Part shown: in pieces, positions 33,470-44,400 of the stretch
Numbering within the stretch: position 1 is the stretch's first letter
Layout: each line of letters begins with the position of its first letter
Assembly (NCBI RefSeq): GCF_035046505.1
Contig: NC_089822.1
Span: 128,088,807 to 128,152,806, forward strand
Length of the DNA stretch: 64,000 nt
Origin: Tiliqua scincoides
Lineage: Eukaryota; Chordata; Lepidosauria; Squamata; Scincidae
Direction of reading: 5' to 3'
The notes under the pieces: generated by a model
The model's database searches: none
Told to the model about the DNA's origin: nothing
Seen by the model: the letters and a program-made list of their open reading frames with translations, nothing else
Position numbers and translations under genes: made by a program

Positions 33470-34870
33470 AATAATGGGTGGTAGCGGCTCAGGCACATCT
33501 CATACATCCTTGGTGTGAGATGGTATTATGAGTGGGACTTTATTTTCTGTAATGTTGGAGGTATGTACTTGTTTGTACAACCAGACTCTGACTAGTACAG
33601 CCAGTCAGCCAGCCAACTCTCAGCAGTTCCTGTATCTGCCATTAGGAAGCATGTGGCACTTCAGTATTAACTCTTAAACACCCATGCAGTAACTTAAGGG
33701 TGATCGCATTTGGGTACTGGGAGGATGGAGAAGGTTCACAGTAGTAGTCCTTCAAGAGTCTGGAATCTTAGGGTTTTGGCTTTTGGAGGGCTAGTAAAAA
33801 CTAGCTTTGTAGTGACCTTGAATAGCAACTTTTAATCCTGTGACAAAGGAGTAACCTACATGTAAAAGCACATAATGGGCCCCTTTTTACCTGAAAGAGC
33901 TGCCTTAAGGGGAAATAGGAAGCAAAAAGATGACAGACCTAACTTTCCCCACCCACTGTTTCTGTTTCCGAGGGCAGCCCCCAGATGGATCCCCCCCCAG
34001 ATGATAGTAAAGATGTGTTTGCTCTCACATCTTCATGTCTGGAACCTTGTGGAGAAGGAAGGTGAGGTGGAGGGATTAATTTACAGTGATACAATGAAGC
34101 ATGGAGAAAGGGTTCAGCACCCTTCCCTTCATCCTCTGCTTCATAGTTTCCCAGTTGCTCCCTCTCAGGGCAGGTCTCTAGTTTTAAGTCAACCTAGTCT
34201 GGCTTTATCCCCCAGTTACTAGTATTCGGTTTTATGCCACCCAACAGTGACATTCCACTGACTTATCAAGACTAAGAGCTGGGAGAGACCTGGGGAGACA
34301 AGAAATAGGATGAGTGAAAATCAGGTAGCAGTTAAAGTCCTAGGATAATTTTGAAAGTCTTTGTTAAAGAAGCAAACTGGACTTAAGAAAGAAGTATCTT
34401 GAGAGGGTTCCAGGTGTCAAGTGAAGCATAGCAGACGGTGCTAAGACTGGAGCAGGAGAAAGTAAAAGGGGCTACTGGTAAATTAGGTTGTGATGGTGGG
34501 GAGAGAAGAGGGGTAAGTGACGAGAAATTGAAATGAGTTCATCCATGCCCATGCAATAGTCAGTGCCTGCGCTGTCAGCTTATGTATGAAACAGCCATCT
34601 TGAATCAAGCACCCCAAACCATATTTTAGTTATCACCAGAACCAACTTTAAAGGATTCACATATTTGTATTTCAGCCTTAAGACATCAAATGGTAAAGGT
34701 GCACATATAAGCCAGTCCATAGTGTCAGAAAGATGGATAATGGTAAGGACCAGAAGCTTGTTGGAGACAAGCTTCTCCTCTGAGAAGGTTTCCTCCTCTG
34801 AGAATGTAGGCTTGCTTGATCCTCCTAGGCGCAATTTTGTCTGCAGAGATGTCTTCTCCAATTTGTAATA
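33470..34870. other. Intron 1 sequence upstream of exon 2, unassigned
   Basis: No repeat or exon recognised. Confidence 0.4.
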
Positions 34871-34871
34871 A

Positions 34872-34872
34872 C

Positions 34873-34906
<34 letters not shown>
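34872..34906. repeat. TGTC microsatellite
   Basis: About eight CTGT/TGTC units, ending 70 bp before the SMUG1 exon 2 acceptor. Confidence 0.9.
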
Positions 34907-34989
34907 ATGCAGGCCATTTCTCATGCTCACAATGTATACCTTGTCACAGGAATTGATATGAACTTTCTTATTTGCCAGGCAGAGCTCCA

Positions 34990-35241
34990 ATGAACTCTTC
35001 AGAGGGTCTTGTGAACTTCCTGGAGGGGGATGGCTTGGCTGAGCAGTTTCTCCACATAGAACGAGAGCAGATCCTCCGCCTTAAGGACCTCACTTTCTTT
35101 GAACCTGTCCAGCATGTTTATAATCCTCTGGATTATGCCTGGGAACCTCACCAAGACTATGTGCATAAATACTGTCGGTCTCACAAGAAGGTGCTCTTTC
35201 TTGGTATGAACCCAGGGCCTTTTGGCATGGCGCAGACTGGG
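34990..35241 (+). CDS. SMUG1: SMUG1 uracil-DNA glycosylase, coding exon 1 (residues 1-84)
   Basis: SMUG1 is a nuclear base-excision-repair enzyme. It removes uracil and oxidised pyrimidines such as 5-hydroxymethyluracil from DNA, leaving an abasic site. This exon encodes the N-terminus and the first catalytic motif: [11 protein letters not shown] (residues 44-54), then [16 protein letters not shown] (69-84). Asn74 corresponds to human catalytic Asn85, an offset of 11 that holds through the rest of the protein. The start is the ATG at 34990. The acceptor AG is at 34977-34978 and the donor GT at 35242-35243, after a complete Gly codon (phase 0). The N-terminal 35 residues diverge from mammals, as is usual for this family. 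The start context is weak, with C at -3. The protein is 259 residues against 270 in human, whose extra N-terminal residues are absent here. Confidence 0.97.
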
Positions 35242-35570
35242 GTAAGCCAATACTGCAAGGGGGAAAGAGTAAGGCAAACCTGACAAGTTCGGGGCTTAAT
35301 CTAAGACAGGGCTTAGCTTCAAAAGCATACTTTAAGGCTAGGATTTAAAGGGTCCATGCCTGCTCTATGGGAATCAACTTGGAGTCTTTATAATGGAACC
35401 TGAGTATCCTCAATCGTTTGCTACACAGAAAAGATAAATTTCTATTTATTTGAAATATCTGCGGCCCCACTCGCCAGTTGTAACCCTGGTCCATTCTCAT
35501 TGTGAAGAAAATTAATGTGTGAAATAGGCAGCAGCAGCAGCAGCCATAGACCAGCACAGTTTCTCAGATA

Positions 35571-35910
35571 CACAGGCCTGCAAAATTGAGGGTCAGAAAA
35601 ACTTTTTCCAAAATTTACGGTGGTTTTATGTGAATTTGGGGTGGTGATTATAAAAAAAAAAAAGTCATCAGTTTTGCCCTGTCACATCTAGTTTCCGAGA
35701 TTCAGCATAGCCTCTTAGGGAATGGTTGAAGCAGCTTCCTCATGAGGCAGTCTATGCCATGGCTTCCTCATGAGGAAGCTGCTTGAACCGTTCACTAACA
35801 AGGCTATGCTGTATCTCCAACACTAGACGTGATAGGGCAAAAGGGCAAAACTAATACCATTTGGAGTGCCCAGGAATAGTTCTAACTTTTAAGACATCAC
35901 AGGCTGACGC
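35571..35910. mobile_element. Palindromic Tigger-internal segment (copy 2)
   Basis: Begins CACAGGCCTGCAAAATTGAG, matching the 3.1-kb element in the same orientation. The two arms around GCTTCCTCATGAGG pair over about 90 bp. Flanking Tigger-type ends are absent, so this segment may move or be kept independently. Confidence 0.65.
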
Positions 35911-36454
35911 ACATTTTGATATGTGACTAGATAAAGTTCATAAAGCATTTCTGAGGAAAAGTGGACAGACCAGTCTTTCCAAAAAATGTGGGAGTGCCCC
36001 AGATCGGAATCAGCCCAGATGTGTTCAGAAGTTCACAGGTCAAAATGCTCAGAAACAAAATGGCCACCAAGCGAAAATGCCGATCTCCATGCCTTCTAAA
36101 ACAGAGGTAGGAAACAGTGTGTTTTTCCATTTGCTATTCTTTTTTTGATACCTGCTAGCACAATTAATGTGCTAGAGAACATGCTAGCACAATTAACATA
36201 CCATAAAAGGTATGTTGTAAGCAAAACCTTTTTTGAACAACATTTTCAGTTTGAAACACATTTGAAAAATTATGGATTTTAATAGAATCAATTAGGTTTT
36301 CAGCAGATTCTGTCCAAAGATATGCAAACAGAATTCATAATAATAAAAACAGGCATCTAGTTTTAGCAGACCAGAATTTTGTTGAAAAAGTGACTTGCAA
36401 ACTGTACTCCTTTTTATAGTGTGAGCCACAAGTTCAAGGAAGTGGACATGTGAA

Positions 36455-36720
36455 GTTGCCTTATCCTACCCACAGTCAGGCCAACACACGTTTTGCTTCC
36501 TTAAACGTTACACCAATTCCTGGGTATATTTGGGGTGCCGATTCCAAAAATGGCATCTGTTTTGCCCTATCACATCTAGTTTTGGAGATATAGTATAGCC
36601 TCTTTAGTGAATGGTTCAAGCAGCTTCCTCGTGAGGAAGCCTACACCATGGCTTCCTCATGAGGAGGCTGCTTGAACCATTCACTAATGAGGCTAAACTA
36701 TATCTCCAAATATACATGTA
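36455..36720. mobile_element. Palindromic Tigger-internal segment (copy 3, opposite orientation)
   Basis: Begins CAGGCCAACACACGTTTTGC, then CACCAATTCCTGGGTATATT and the palindrome. It stops at 36715 in mid-arm. Inverted relative to the copy 900 bp upstream in the same intron. Confidence 0.65.
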
Positions 36721-37148
36721 GGACCTCTGATGTTTTGCGCCAGTGGCACCAAAGTGCATGGCAGCAGCACACTTTTTACGATGCATCAGCAGCATCTATT
36801 GTTGCGTCGTTACTCACATGAGTTGCCATAATTCTCCTCTTAGGTGATACTGAGGGGTTAGGCAAGGAAGGTCCATACTACATTCAGAGGATCTGTATTC
36901 CCTTTCTGATCTTTTCCTTTTTAGATCTGATTGATGTGGAGCTCCCTTGCAGGGCTAAGATACATTTTACGTTGTCTCCTTTCCTCCTCCTCGAATCATA
37001 TTGATCCAGAACACTTTGCTGATCAGACTGGGGCTGGATTCACTGCAAGAAATCCCAGACTAGTGCAGGCTTGTCAATTCTCCCTGCTGGAGTGGAGAGT
37101 CTTTCCCCACAGACCCTGGTTCTATGTTACAGTTCTTCTCCCTTGCAG

Positions 37149-37676
37149 GTCCCCTTTGGAGCAGTGCAGCTTGTCCGGGATTGGCTCCAGGTATGTGGAC
37201 AGGTGTCCCGACCAGCAAATGAGCACCCCAAGAGACCTATCCGTGGCCTGGAGTGCCCTCAGACGGAGGTGAGTGGTGCCCGCTTTTGGGGCTTTTTCCG
37301 TACCATGTGTGCTAGACCCGAAGTGTTCTTCCGCCACTGCTTTGTCCACAACCACTGCCCACTGCTTTTTATCAGCCAGAGTGGCCGCAACCTGACTCCA
37401 GCTGACCTGCCGGTTGCCCAGCGTGAACGGCTCTTGCAGATCTGTGATGATGCCCTCTGTGAAGCTGTCAAACTGCTGGGTGTTGCCACGGTCATTGGCG
37501 TAGGACGCTTTGCTGAACAGCGTGCCCGCAAGGCCTTGTTAGCTGCTGGGATCCCAGTGCAAGTAGAGGGGGTAATGCATCCATCACCTCGCAATCCCCA
37601 GGCTAACAAGGGCTGGGATGCCATCATCAGAGCAAAACTGGAGGAACTTGGCGTGATGACTCTCCTTACAGACTGA
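37149..37676 (+). CDS. SMUG1: SMUG1 uracil-DNA glycosylase, coding exon 2 (residues 85-259)
   Basis: The exon begins right after the acceptor CAG at 37146-37148. It completes motif 1 with VPFG, where Phe87 matches human Phe98 that stacks on the uracil. Later features are [16 protein letters not shown] (119-134), the uracil-recognition Asn152 in FVHNHCPL, and [11 protein letters not shown] (162-172). The second catalytic motif [13 protein letters not shown] (228-240) carries His228, matching human His239, and the wedge Arg232. The stop TGA is at 37674-37676. There is no frameshift or internal stop, and the fixed offset of 11 to human numbering means no indels across the fold. The gene should be functional. 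Long antisense frames over this exon are shadows. Confidence 0.97.
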   Translation, partial: VPFGAVQLVRDWLQVCGQVSRPANEHPKRPIRGLECPQTEVSGARFWGFFRTMCARPEVFFRHCFVHNHCPLLFISQSGRNLTPADLPVAQRERLLQICDDALCEAVKLLGVATVIGVGRFAEQRARKALLAAGIPVQVEGVMHPSPRNPQANKGWDAIIRAKLEELGVMTLLTD

Positions 37677-40375
37677 TTCACTGATGGAACCAAGATGCAA
37701 AACAGAAACAAATCCTTGCCAGATCTCCCCTGCTGTTGGGCATCATGCTGTATAGATATGCCTCTGTCTTTCAATACCTTTTAAATATTTTCATTGGTTT
37801 TAGGTGAAGAACCTTCAAAGCTCATTTTGACACTACGTCCATTTGCTTCCATTTACACTACTCTTCTTTGCACTCTTAAGCTTTCCTTGTTATCCACTTC
37901 AGAATTTCCTGGAATCCAAAGCTGGGCCTTTTCTGAGATTGGAGCCTCAAGCCTGTCCCCATTTATTTTGCATTCTGCTGCTAGGCCTCATTCAAACTCC
38001 CAGTAGAACCTGCTGCCCAGTTGGATGTCTGTAGCATCTCCAGGGTCAGTTTCACAACAAAGTTGGAAACCTTGACTAAGACTTTTCAGCCTGATTAGCG
38101 CTTGTTCTTTGTGGGCTTCACAAACATGTGAAACTGTCTTGTGCTCAGTCGGATTGTTGACTCGGTATGGTCTCTTATGCCTGGTAGTGGCTTTCCAAGT
38201 GGTCAGTCAGGGATCTTCCAAGCCCTATTGCCTGAATTCCGTTTAAGTGGTGATGTGGGGAACTGAACCCAGAAACATCTACGTTCTAAGTACAGCCAGC
38301 CTGCTTTTTACATGCACTTTACTTGTATGAATTCAAATATATGTGCACAGCAAACAAACAAAAAGGAGACAACAGCAGTTTAAATAGTGTAGGCCCTTTC
38401 ACTTATTAAGTACATGCCCTGTAGTGAGCGTGAGCCAGAAGAATGAAGTTGCTGCTCCTTCAGTCATCTCAGTTCCCACATGTCTTTCACAGTGAGATTT
38501 TAGGTTTTATACACACAATATGTTTTGGATTTAAGGTCATTTCTTCTATATGCGATTTTCCCCTTATGCACTGACTACAGAACCGAACCCTCGCATAAGA
38601 TGCGGTCTGACTGTTCACACTCTGCCACTCAACTACAACTGCTTGTGAGTTCACTTGACCGAATGGCAATGGGGACATTTACACTTGGTTGGAGTGGTGG
38701 CTTGTTCCCCATGGCTAGTTTCCATGCTTCCCCCAGTAACATGTGCAAGCCAGAAGTCATGATGAGGCCGCTGACATGCTATTGTGATAAAGCGTGGGCT
38801 GGCCCTTGGGGTTTGTGCATGCTAGCCAAGTTCTTACTAGAAGGGTGAGCTTTCTTGAGCTTGCTGTTCCTGGTCCTCCTGTCCTGCCCTTTGAGTGTGT
38901 GTGGTTCACACCCCTTTCTCTCCCACCTACCTCTTCCCGGTCAGTAGATCTTTCGATAAAGGGTTGTGGAAACAACAAAGATGGGCTACTCTCCTTCCTC
39001 AGAAACCCTCTGTTTCTAAAGACAGAGAAGATGGGAGGGTGCTACTCTTCCTCCCTGTTGGATGATCACGGGTCATCTGGTTGCTTGGAGAACAAATGTG
39101 CCACACACATTCACACAAAGTTCAGCTTTGCCTGTAATAAAGGTTCAAGATTCTGTTCCTGGCATCTCCTGTTGAAAGAGTCTCTGGATCCAAATGGATG
39201 GTGACAGAGGTGTTTGTCTAAACCCAGTTCTGCCTCCAATCATGTTGAATCTTCCTCCAATGTTTCAAGGAAAATGGGAAAGTAGATTGTGGTTGCAAAA
39301 CCGTCTCCCTACCCATGGGCTTATCTCCTTCTATGGTTGCTCAGCTGCTTACCTTTCTCAGGTATCAGAAATAAGCTTAACTTAGTGGTGAAAAGCATAT
39401 GGAAGAGACTACAGGGAGGTGAGGAGAAAGTTGGGGAAGGATTCCCCTATTGTCACCCATGTACACCTTGTGCTCTAAAAATGGGGCCTTCTCCCTTCCA
39501 TCCTCATTCTGTCAGTGATTGGAGCAGATGCAGGTTTAAAAAAAAGTCAATTGATGTCCTATTTAATTTGACCTTCAGGTAGCAAGGCTGGGAAAGACTC
39601 TTGCCTGAGGCTTTGGAGACCCACCACCAACTGGAGTAAACTATACAATGCAGCATCCAACAGTTATGTGCTCTGTGAATGAACTCCCTGTGTTAGTGAC
39701 CTGTGACCCAAACACTCCTAAACACTGGCCCAAACAGTGACCCAAACACTCCCTGTGTTTGGGTCAAACCCAAATTAAGTCCAGTACATGTGTTCAAAAG
39801 TTGTTTCTGTTCCAAGGGAGGCTATTTGAGTAGAATGTTCATTGGTTGTTCATTTACGTTGACACTTGTTGGCTCCCTCCTACCTCAGCTTTCATTGAAT
39901 GGCCTCTTTATTCCAGTTTGTATCCAAATCTAGCAGATATTATGCACTTCTGGTTGAAACCACCTTGTAGCTTTCCTTCTGAGGAATAAGGACCCACAGT
40001 CAACTCATAGTTCTCTCACTTGAAATCAATACTGGATCTTTTATTATACTAATGGGACTTGTTTATTTTTTTTTAAGCCTCTTTGACTCTCGTGTTATGG
40101 TACTAGAAACTATTGTATTCTGCATTCCATATGCCCGCTATGTTGGAAAAAGAAAATATCAAGATGGATTTTTCATTCTAACACAGAGTGATATTTGGGG
40201 TATTAAATTGTAAGCTATCACACACTCAAGAGGAACTGTATTTATCTCTTCAGTATCCTCAAATGTGTGCGTTTGTGATACACTATTGGTGATACATGCA
40301 TGCATTAAATGTAGCTGATTTTTAGATGCACCTTTGAATTACTTTTATGTACAATAAACTTTTGACAGAAAAGTG
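37677..40375 (+). other. SMUG1: Probable SMUG1 3' UTR and polyadenylation region
   Basis: About 2.7 kb after the stop codon is free of recognisable repeats, which is unusual for this window. Two AATAAA hexamers stand out. The one at 39136-39141 is followed by a T-rich stretch. The one at 40353-40358 has an upstream TTTTATGTA context and an AT-rich lead-in typical of 3' UTR ends. The second is preferred, putting cleavage near 40375. Transcript evidence would be needed to choose. Confidence 0.4.
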
Positions 40376-41569
40376 GGAAGTGATGTCATTCTTGGAACTT
40401 GATCACTGCATGCTGGGGCTGGAAGAACCCCATCCACAGGAGCAATGAAAGGGTTAGTTGGGAATCAGTGATTTCACCTTGGGTTAGTTTATTATCTGTG
40501 CTGTGGGCAAAACCGGTGTCCTAATCCTGGAGGAGCAGAATGTTTGATCCTTGTGGTACTGAAAGGAGCTGCAGATTTCCTGCAGAGCAAACACTACATT
40601 GCATTTGGCTCATATTTCGCAGGGATGGAGTTGACTGGTGTTTCTGAAGAAGCAGCTGAGTGAAGAAGGGTAGCTGATCCTGATAGGGAACTTGGTGGGG
40701 GCAGGGGCCCTTAGCTGTTTATTTTACCGGAAGGTCCAGATCTGAACTGAAGCCTTGGCTACTATTAGATAAGGGGAAAAGGCCACCATTGGTGCCATTG
40801 GAAGCTTTTTCTACTTTGTTGTCACTTATCTACTGTTTTTCACAAGGGACTCTTCATATACTGTAGTTGCAACTCCACAGAGAGGACCAAATCTACCTGC
40901 AGGGTACATCCTGAAGATCATCTCCTGCTGATGGATTTGGGTGAGGTTGGGTGCTGCAGCACAGAGTGAGAAAGCCTTGATCCTCAAAGGGGTCCATGAC
41001 CATGCTTACTAGGGAGAAGCCTCCTTGGCTCCATGATTTGAAAGACTTCTGACAGTTTCTGTCTTTGTGGGGGGTGGGGTGGGGTTCATATGCAGGCACA
41101 GAACGCTGCTGGGCGTTAAGGGCATTAGGGTCAAGCAAGGAGGAGAAGTCATAGCATTGGCCTTTAGAAAGCAGCTGCTTCTGCAGCCCAAGAAATGTTT
41201 TGGGTTCAGAATAGAATCTGAGAGATTTGGACCAATATATATGATTGGCCAAAGACTTGCATGTCTCCTGAACAGGCCAACCAAGGCTTTCATCCTGATG
41301 TTGCTTAGCCACTCTAGCAAGCTCATCCCACCTCTTTCAGCTGTCCCATGCAAATGGTCAAGCTGGGATTCAGGTGAGGCTGGTGCAGGCAGAAATACAA
41401 CTGGAAGGGATGGGGTAAAGAAGAAGTTGTGGTGTTATGCAGCCAACAAGTCATTGGCCTGATCAGAAGTTTAGCCTCTTGGCCAGTTGCAATGTAGGCA
41501 GATGCAAAAGCAGGGGGGAAATCTGGCTGAGCCACTATTGCTATTATTTGTGAGCATGTATTTGTTGCA
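40376..41569. other. Sequence downstream of SMUG1, unassigned
   Basis: No repeat or exon recognised. Open frames on both strands at 40893-41462 overlap one another without coding signs. Confidence 0.4.
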
Positions 41570-41577
41570 TTCCTGCA

Positions 41578-42490
41578 CAGTGGCATAGCTGGGGTGGTGG
41601 TGGACTGCACCGAGTGACACCCTCGGGGGGGGGGTGACCAAATTTGTGGGAACCATGGTATTTATGAATAATACCATCATGTTATATATCATTTGCTAGG
41701 TAATTTAATCCAGAATCCAATGAAACAAACCACACTGAATTATCTGTATTCTATCAAAAGTTTTTGCCAAACAACCAGATGTGAGGCTCCTGGGGCAGGG
41801 CCTCCGTTCAGCCTGGCCCTTTAAGGGAGTTGCGAGGCTCTTCGGGCAGGGCCTCTGCTCAGCCCCACTGGCCCTTTAGGGAGCCCTGGGAAGGCCTCAG
41901 ACTGGCTCAGGGAGAGGGGGTTACAGCACCTGGGTCCTCTTCCCTGGCTGGGCTGTTTCTGCCTGGGTCATGGGCTGTTGGCCGCACAGCGTCCCAGCTT
42001 CTGGCCAGCCCCAGCATCACTGGCCTCCCAGCTTTTGTAGGGCCAGCTACCTTCCCCACAGCCCCTTCCCTTCCTCCAGGGGAGGTAAAAAGGGCAGTTT
42101 GCTGGGAGCCACCCTTCCCTGGGCTTAAAGACTTCCCTTCTTCCCCCGTGCTGCTTTCACCTTGCCCTTCCTCCTGCCCTGCTGGCTTCTTCCTCCTTTT
42201 ACCCAGCTCCCCAGCCCTGGACTCTGCTCTTGAGGTAAGGCAGGGTCCTGGGTGCAGGGTGGGGACCCGACACTAGAAAAGGAAAACACAGCTGCCTTAT
42301 GTAATAAAAACTGGATTTCTTTAACTCAAAACTGACCAATGAGACTGACCAAGAGCCAATGAGATGTTGTTATAACATAACATGGAACCAATATGGTGTT
42401 AGTATTAGTCAGTGTCCATTTCCATGTATCCACAGAGCACTTTTTCAAGTGATACCCCACTTACATTTTGCAGGGTGAGTGTCCTTTCTT
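41578..42490. mobile_element. Non-autonomous hAT element (copy F), right end unresolved
   Basis: Starts CAGTGGCATAGCTGGGG after TTCCTGCA. It then follows copy C through TCTATCAAAAGT and the TGGATTTCTTTAACTCA block. No CACTG end was found. An exact TTCCTGCA recurs at 42671, which might mark the far side of the insertion. A solo LTR (41780-42272) interrupts it. Confidence 0.6.
41780..42272. mobile_element. Solo LTR (LTR retroelement fossil)
   Basis: A 493-bp GC-rich block that starts TG and ends CA, flanked by CCAGA and CTAGA, a 5-bp target duplication with one difference. It interrupts hAT copy F at a point that can be read across by comparison with copy C. No internal region is present, so it is a solo LTR. 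The family (Ty3-type or retrovirus-like) is unresolved. Younger than the hAT it sits in. An open frame over it is not a gene. Confidence 0.6.
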
Positions 42491-42620
42491 CACCCCAGCA
42501 CAGTGTCTTTTCTAGTGGCTGTTTGCTGGTGTTCCTCTGCATCCTCAGATAATGAGCCCTTTGGGGACAGGGAGCCATTTAGTTATCTGATTGTGTCTGT
42601 CAACTGTAAGAGGAAAAATA
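42430..42620 (+). mobile_element. LINE 3' end (L2-like)
   Basis: GAGCACTTTTTCAAGTGA, CACCCCAGCACAGTGTCTTT, ATGAGCCCTTTGGGGACAGG. Same layout as 26.6 kb, no tail. Confidence 0.5.
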
Positions 42621-42715
42621 CTTTTCTCATGGGTTTTGCTCATATGCAAAGTCTTTCAGGTCACACAGAGTTCCTGCAGCTTGTTGAAAGGGGTGGGGGG
42701 GGGGTGGTGGAAGCT

Positions 42716-42776
42716 AATGTGGATGGATGGATGGGAAGTTTGATGTTTGATGTTTGATGTTTGATGTTTGATGTTG
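42716..42776. repeat. GATG and TTTGATG tandem repeats
   Basis: Short GGAT/GATG run followed by five TTTGATG units. Confidence 0.9.
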
Positions 42777-42804
42777 TTGGTCACTAGTTTAGATGACTTT
42801 AAGA

Positions 42805-42870
42805 GTGTATTCTAAAAAATCAAACAACCAAATAGCTCCCTGTCCCAAAAGGGCTCACAGTCTAAAAAAG
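42805..42870 (-). mobile_element. L2-like LINE tail fragment
   Basis: AACCAAATAGCTCCCTGTCC then CAAAAGGGCTCACAGTC is the reverse of the GAGCCCTTTTGGGACAGG tail. Confidence 0.5.
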
Positions 42871-43029
42871 ATGCAAATTTACTACATAGGGAGCCTAATG
42901 CTCCCCATTAAGTCATTTCTTAAGTCATTTCTGCCCCATCTTAATGAGCAACTGAGATCTTGGCTTGGATGTTTTGTAACCTCAGTGCTCAGTGCTTCTG
43001 TGTGGTAGTGGTGATGTCTGTCAGAGGTG

Positions 43030-43340
43030 CCAGGACACTCTTCTTTCTCCCACGCCTTTGAAGTCTTCGCACAGACGGCGCACCAGATATCTGGCACCCT
43101 CTTCCAATTAAAGGGCGTAAACATCTCTCTGCTTTAATCCTTTATCTCAAGTGGTGATGTCACCAATAATCCAGCACTGGGAACTGCTCTGCTTGTGCTC
43201 CTGCTGTCAAGAGCTGGTGATGAATGGTGCAGCCCAGACTGGACAAAAGCAATCTGCACTCCCTTGTAACTCAATCCACGGCTCCAAGAGCAGCTGTCGC
43301 TGCAGCCACTTATTGGCTTGCTCTGCTTCAGGAGGCCTGT
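43030..43340. promoter_or_regulatory. Candidate conserved non-coding element
   Basis: Repeat-free and of mixed composition, with several CpGs and transcription-factor-like words: ATATCTGGCACC, CAATTAAAGGGCGTAAACA, GCTTTAATCC, GTGATGTCACC and CCAATAATCC. About 5.5 kb downstream of SMUG1. Judged by composition only. Confidence 0.3.
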
Positions 43341-43559
43341 GGAGACCAAATCACAAAGAGCCTTGATGCTTGCAGGGAAGGTTCAGATTAACACAAAAAG
43401 ACCCTCCTGGGAGCCCAGAAAAACCCACTTTGCTACAATTGATCTCAGCAGAGCACAAAATATAGCTTTTAACTTAGAATATGAGACTCCTGACATGGGA
43501 CCCTCAAACCCAGAACTTCTGGTTAAAAAGAGGAAGTTTATAGTCCTCATGGTTTTGGA

Positions 43560-43765
43560 GGATGAAAAACCAATGTAGTGCAAACTTTTACTTTTATCAA
43601 TTTCATGCTATTTTGTATATTATTTTTGTTTTATGTTCATCATGTTTGATTAGCATGGTTTGTTTTTTTGTGCCTTTGATCTTTTAAGAATGTAAGCTAT
43701 CATGAATCCTTTCTTTTTAGAATTTGGAAAGTTGAGGTATAAATCCTCAAATAAATAATTGGGGG
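43560..43765 (+). mobile_element. LINE 3' UTR-like segment
   Basis: T-rich stretch ending GAATGTAAGCTATCATGAAT ... GAGGTATAAATCCTCAAATA, the general form of L2/CR1 3' ends. Weak. Confidence 0.35.
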
Positions 43766-43994
43766 GAGGAGGGTAAAATTAATTGTAGGCGATAATCTCT
43801 GCATATCATGATCTTTTTTGGCGAGTAAATAAATTTTGACATAGTGAGAGATCTTATATGTACATGCCAAAGTTGACCAGCTTAGTTTACTCATATGGCC
43901 TAGTTGTTGCATTGAATGGCCTGCCCTGAATTGAAAAACACTTTGTTAGTAGAAAGAAATTTGGTAGAAAGGAACCATTTTTTGACTATGGATG

Positions 43995-44052
43995 CAGTCT
44001 TATGCATACTGCCACTGAAGTCAGTAGGACTTATGCACAGGGTTACACTGAG
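43995..44052. repeat. 85-bp palindromic repeat, decayed
   Basis: GCAGTCTTATGCATACTGCC ... CAGTAGGACTTATGCACAGG. Confidence 0.4.
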
Positions 44053-44249
44053 AAAACCTTTATTTTTAATCCAGACACTTTTACTGAAAATGAGTTTTCT
44101 TTCTTAAGAAAATATAAATTGTGAAACCTTCTGGTTCTCATTAGCTACCCTGAATCTGGTTCTACCTAGAATATTGGTTCAGGTTGTGAGAAATGAGGAA
44201 ATCAACTCAAGAGGCGTCAGAGATACACTGATTGATTTTAGAACAGAGT

Positions 44250-44400
44250 ACAGAGTACATACCATATCAAAGGCTACTGTGGTTAGGATTCGGGACACCT
44301 GGATTCAAATCTTTGTTTAGCTATGAAACTCACAGTGACTTTTGGCCAGTCACTGTCTTTCAATCTATCTTTCCTCAGAAGGGTGTGAGGATAAAATGGG
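44250..44400 (+). repeat. Sauria-type SINE, 3'-truncated
   Basis: GGATTCAAATCTTTGTTTAG (box B), TTTTGGCCAGTCACTGTCTT and TGTGAGGATAAAATGGGGTG. It is joined directly to the 5' end of a CR1 fragment. Confidence 0.65.

Larger units (their letters stand above)
25312..34978 (+). other. SMUG1 intron 1 (inferred)
   Basis: 9.7-kb intron from the donor at 25312 to the acceptor AG at 34977-34978, which follows a short pyrimidine-rich stretch. It holds a CR1-like LINE (25890-27118), several 85-bp palindromic repeats, an L2-like LINE end (28770-29050), a hAT MITE (33098-33459), a long ATT microsatellite and a TGTC microsatellite just before exon 2. The segments 29500-30960, 31060-32380 and 33470-34870 show no recognisable repeat or exon. 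Confidence 0.5.
35242..37148 (+). other. SMUG1 intron 2
   Basis: 1,907-bp phase-0 intron between the two coding exons, GT at 35242 and AG at 37147-37148. It carries two copies of a palindromic transposon segment in opposite orientation (35571-35910 and 36455-36720). Intronic sequence just before the acceptor translates without stops into the exon, which gives an artificially long open frame starting near 37071. The real exon starts at 37149. Confidence 0.95.
25200..40375 (+). other. SMUG1: SMUG1 transcription unit (inferred)
   Basis: Inferred three-exon gene. A non-coding exon 1 would begin near the promoter motifs and end at 25311. Coding exon 2 is 34979-35241, and coding exon 3 starts at 37149 and carries the 3' UTR. 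Intron 1 is about 9.7 kb and intron 2 is 1.9 kb. Both coding junctions show canonical AG and GT dinucleotides. The coding exons are certain. Exon 1 and the 3' end are inferred from motifs, because no transcript data are available here. If exon 1 is joined directly to exon 2, the SMUG1 frame meets a TGA codon in exon 1 and no ATG before 34990, which supports the chosen start. Confidence 0.6.

Noticed and set aside
37259-37774. 171-codon antisense frame over SMUG1 exon 3
   Set aside because: Shadow of a real coding exon on the opposite strand.
41830-42276. 148-codon plus-strand open frame
   Set aside because: It lies almost entirely in the solo LTR, is rich in Pro, Ser and Gly from GC content, and has no recognisable domain.
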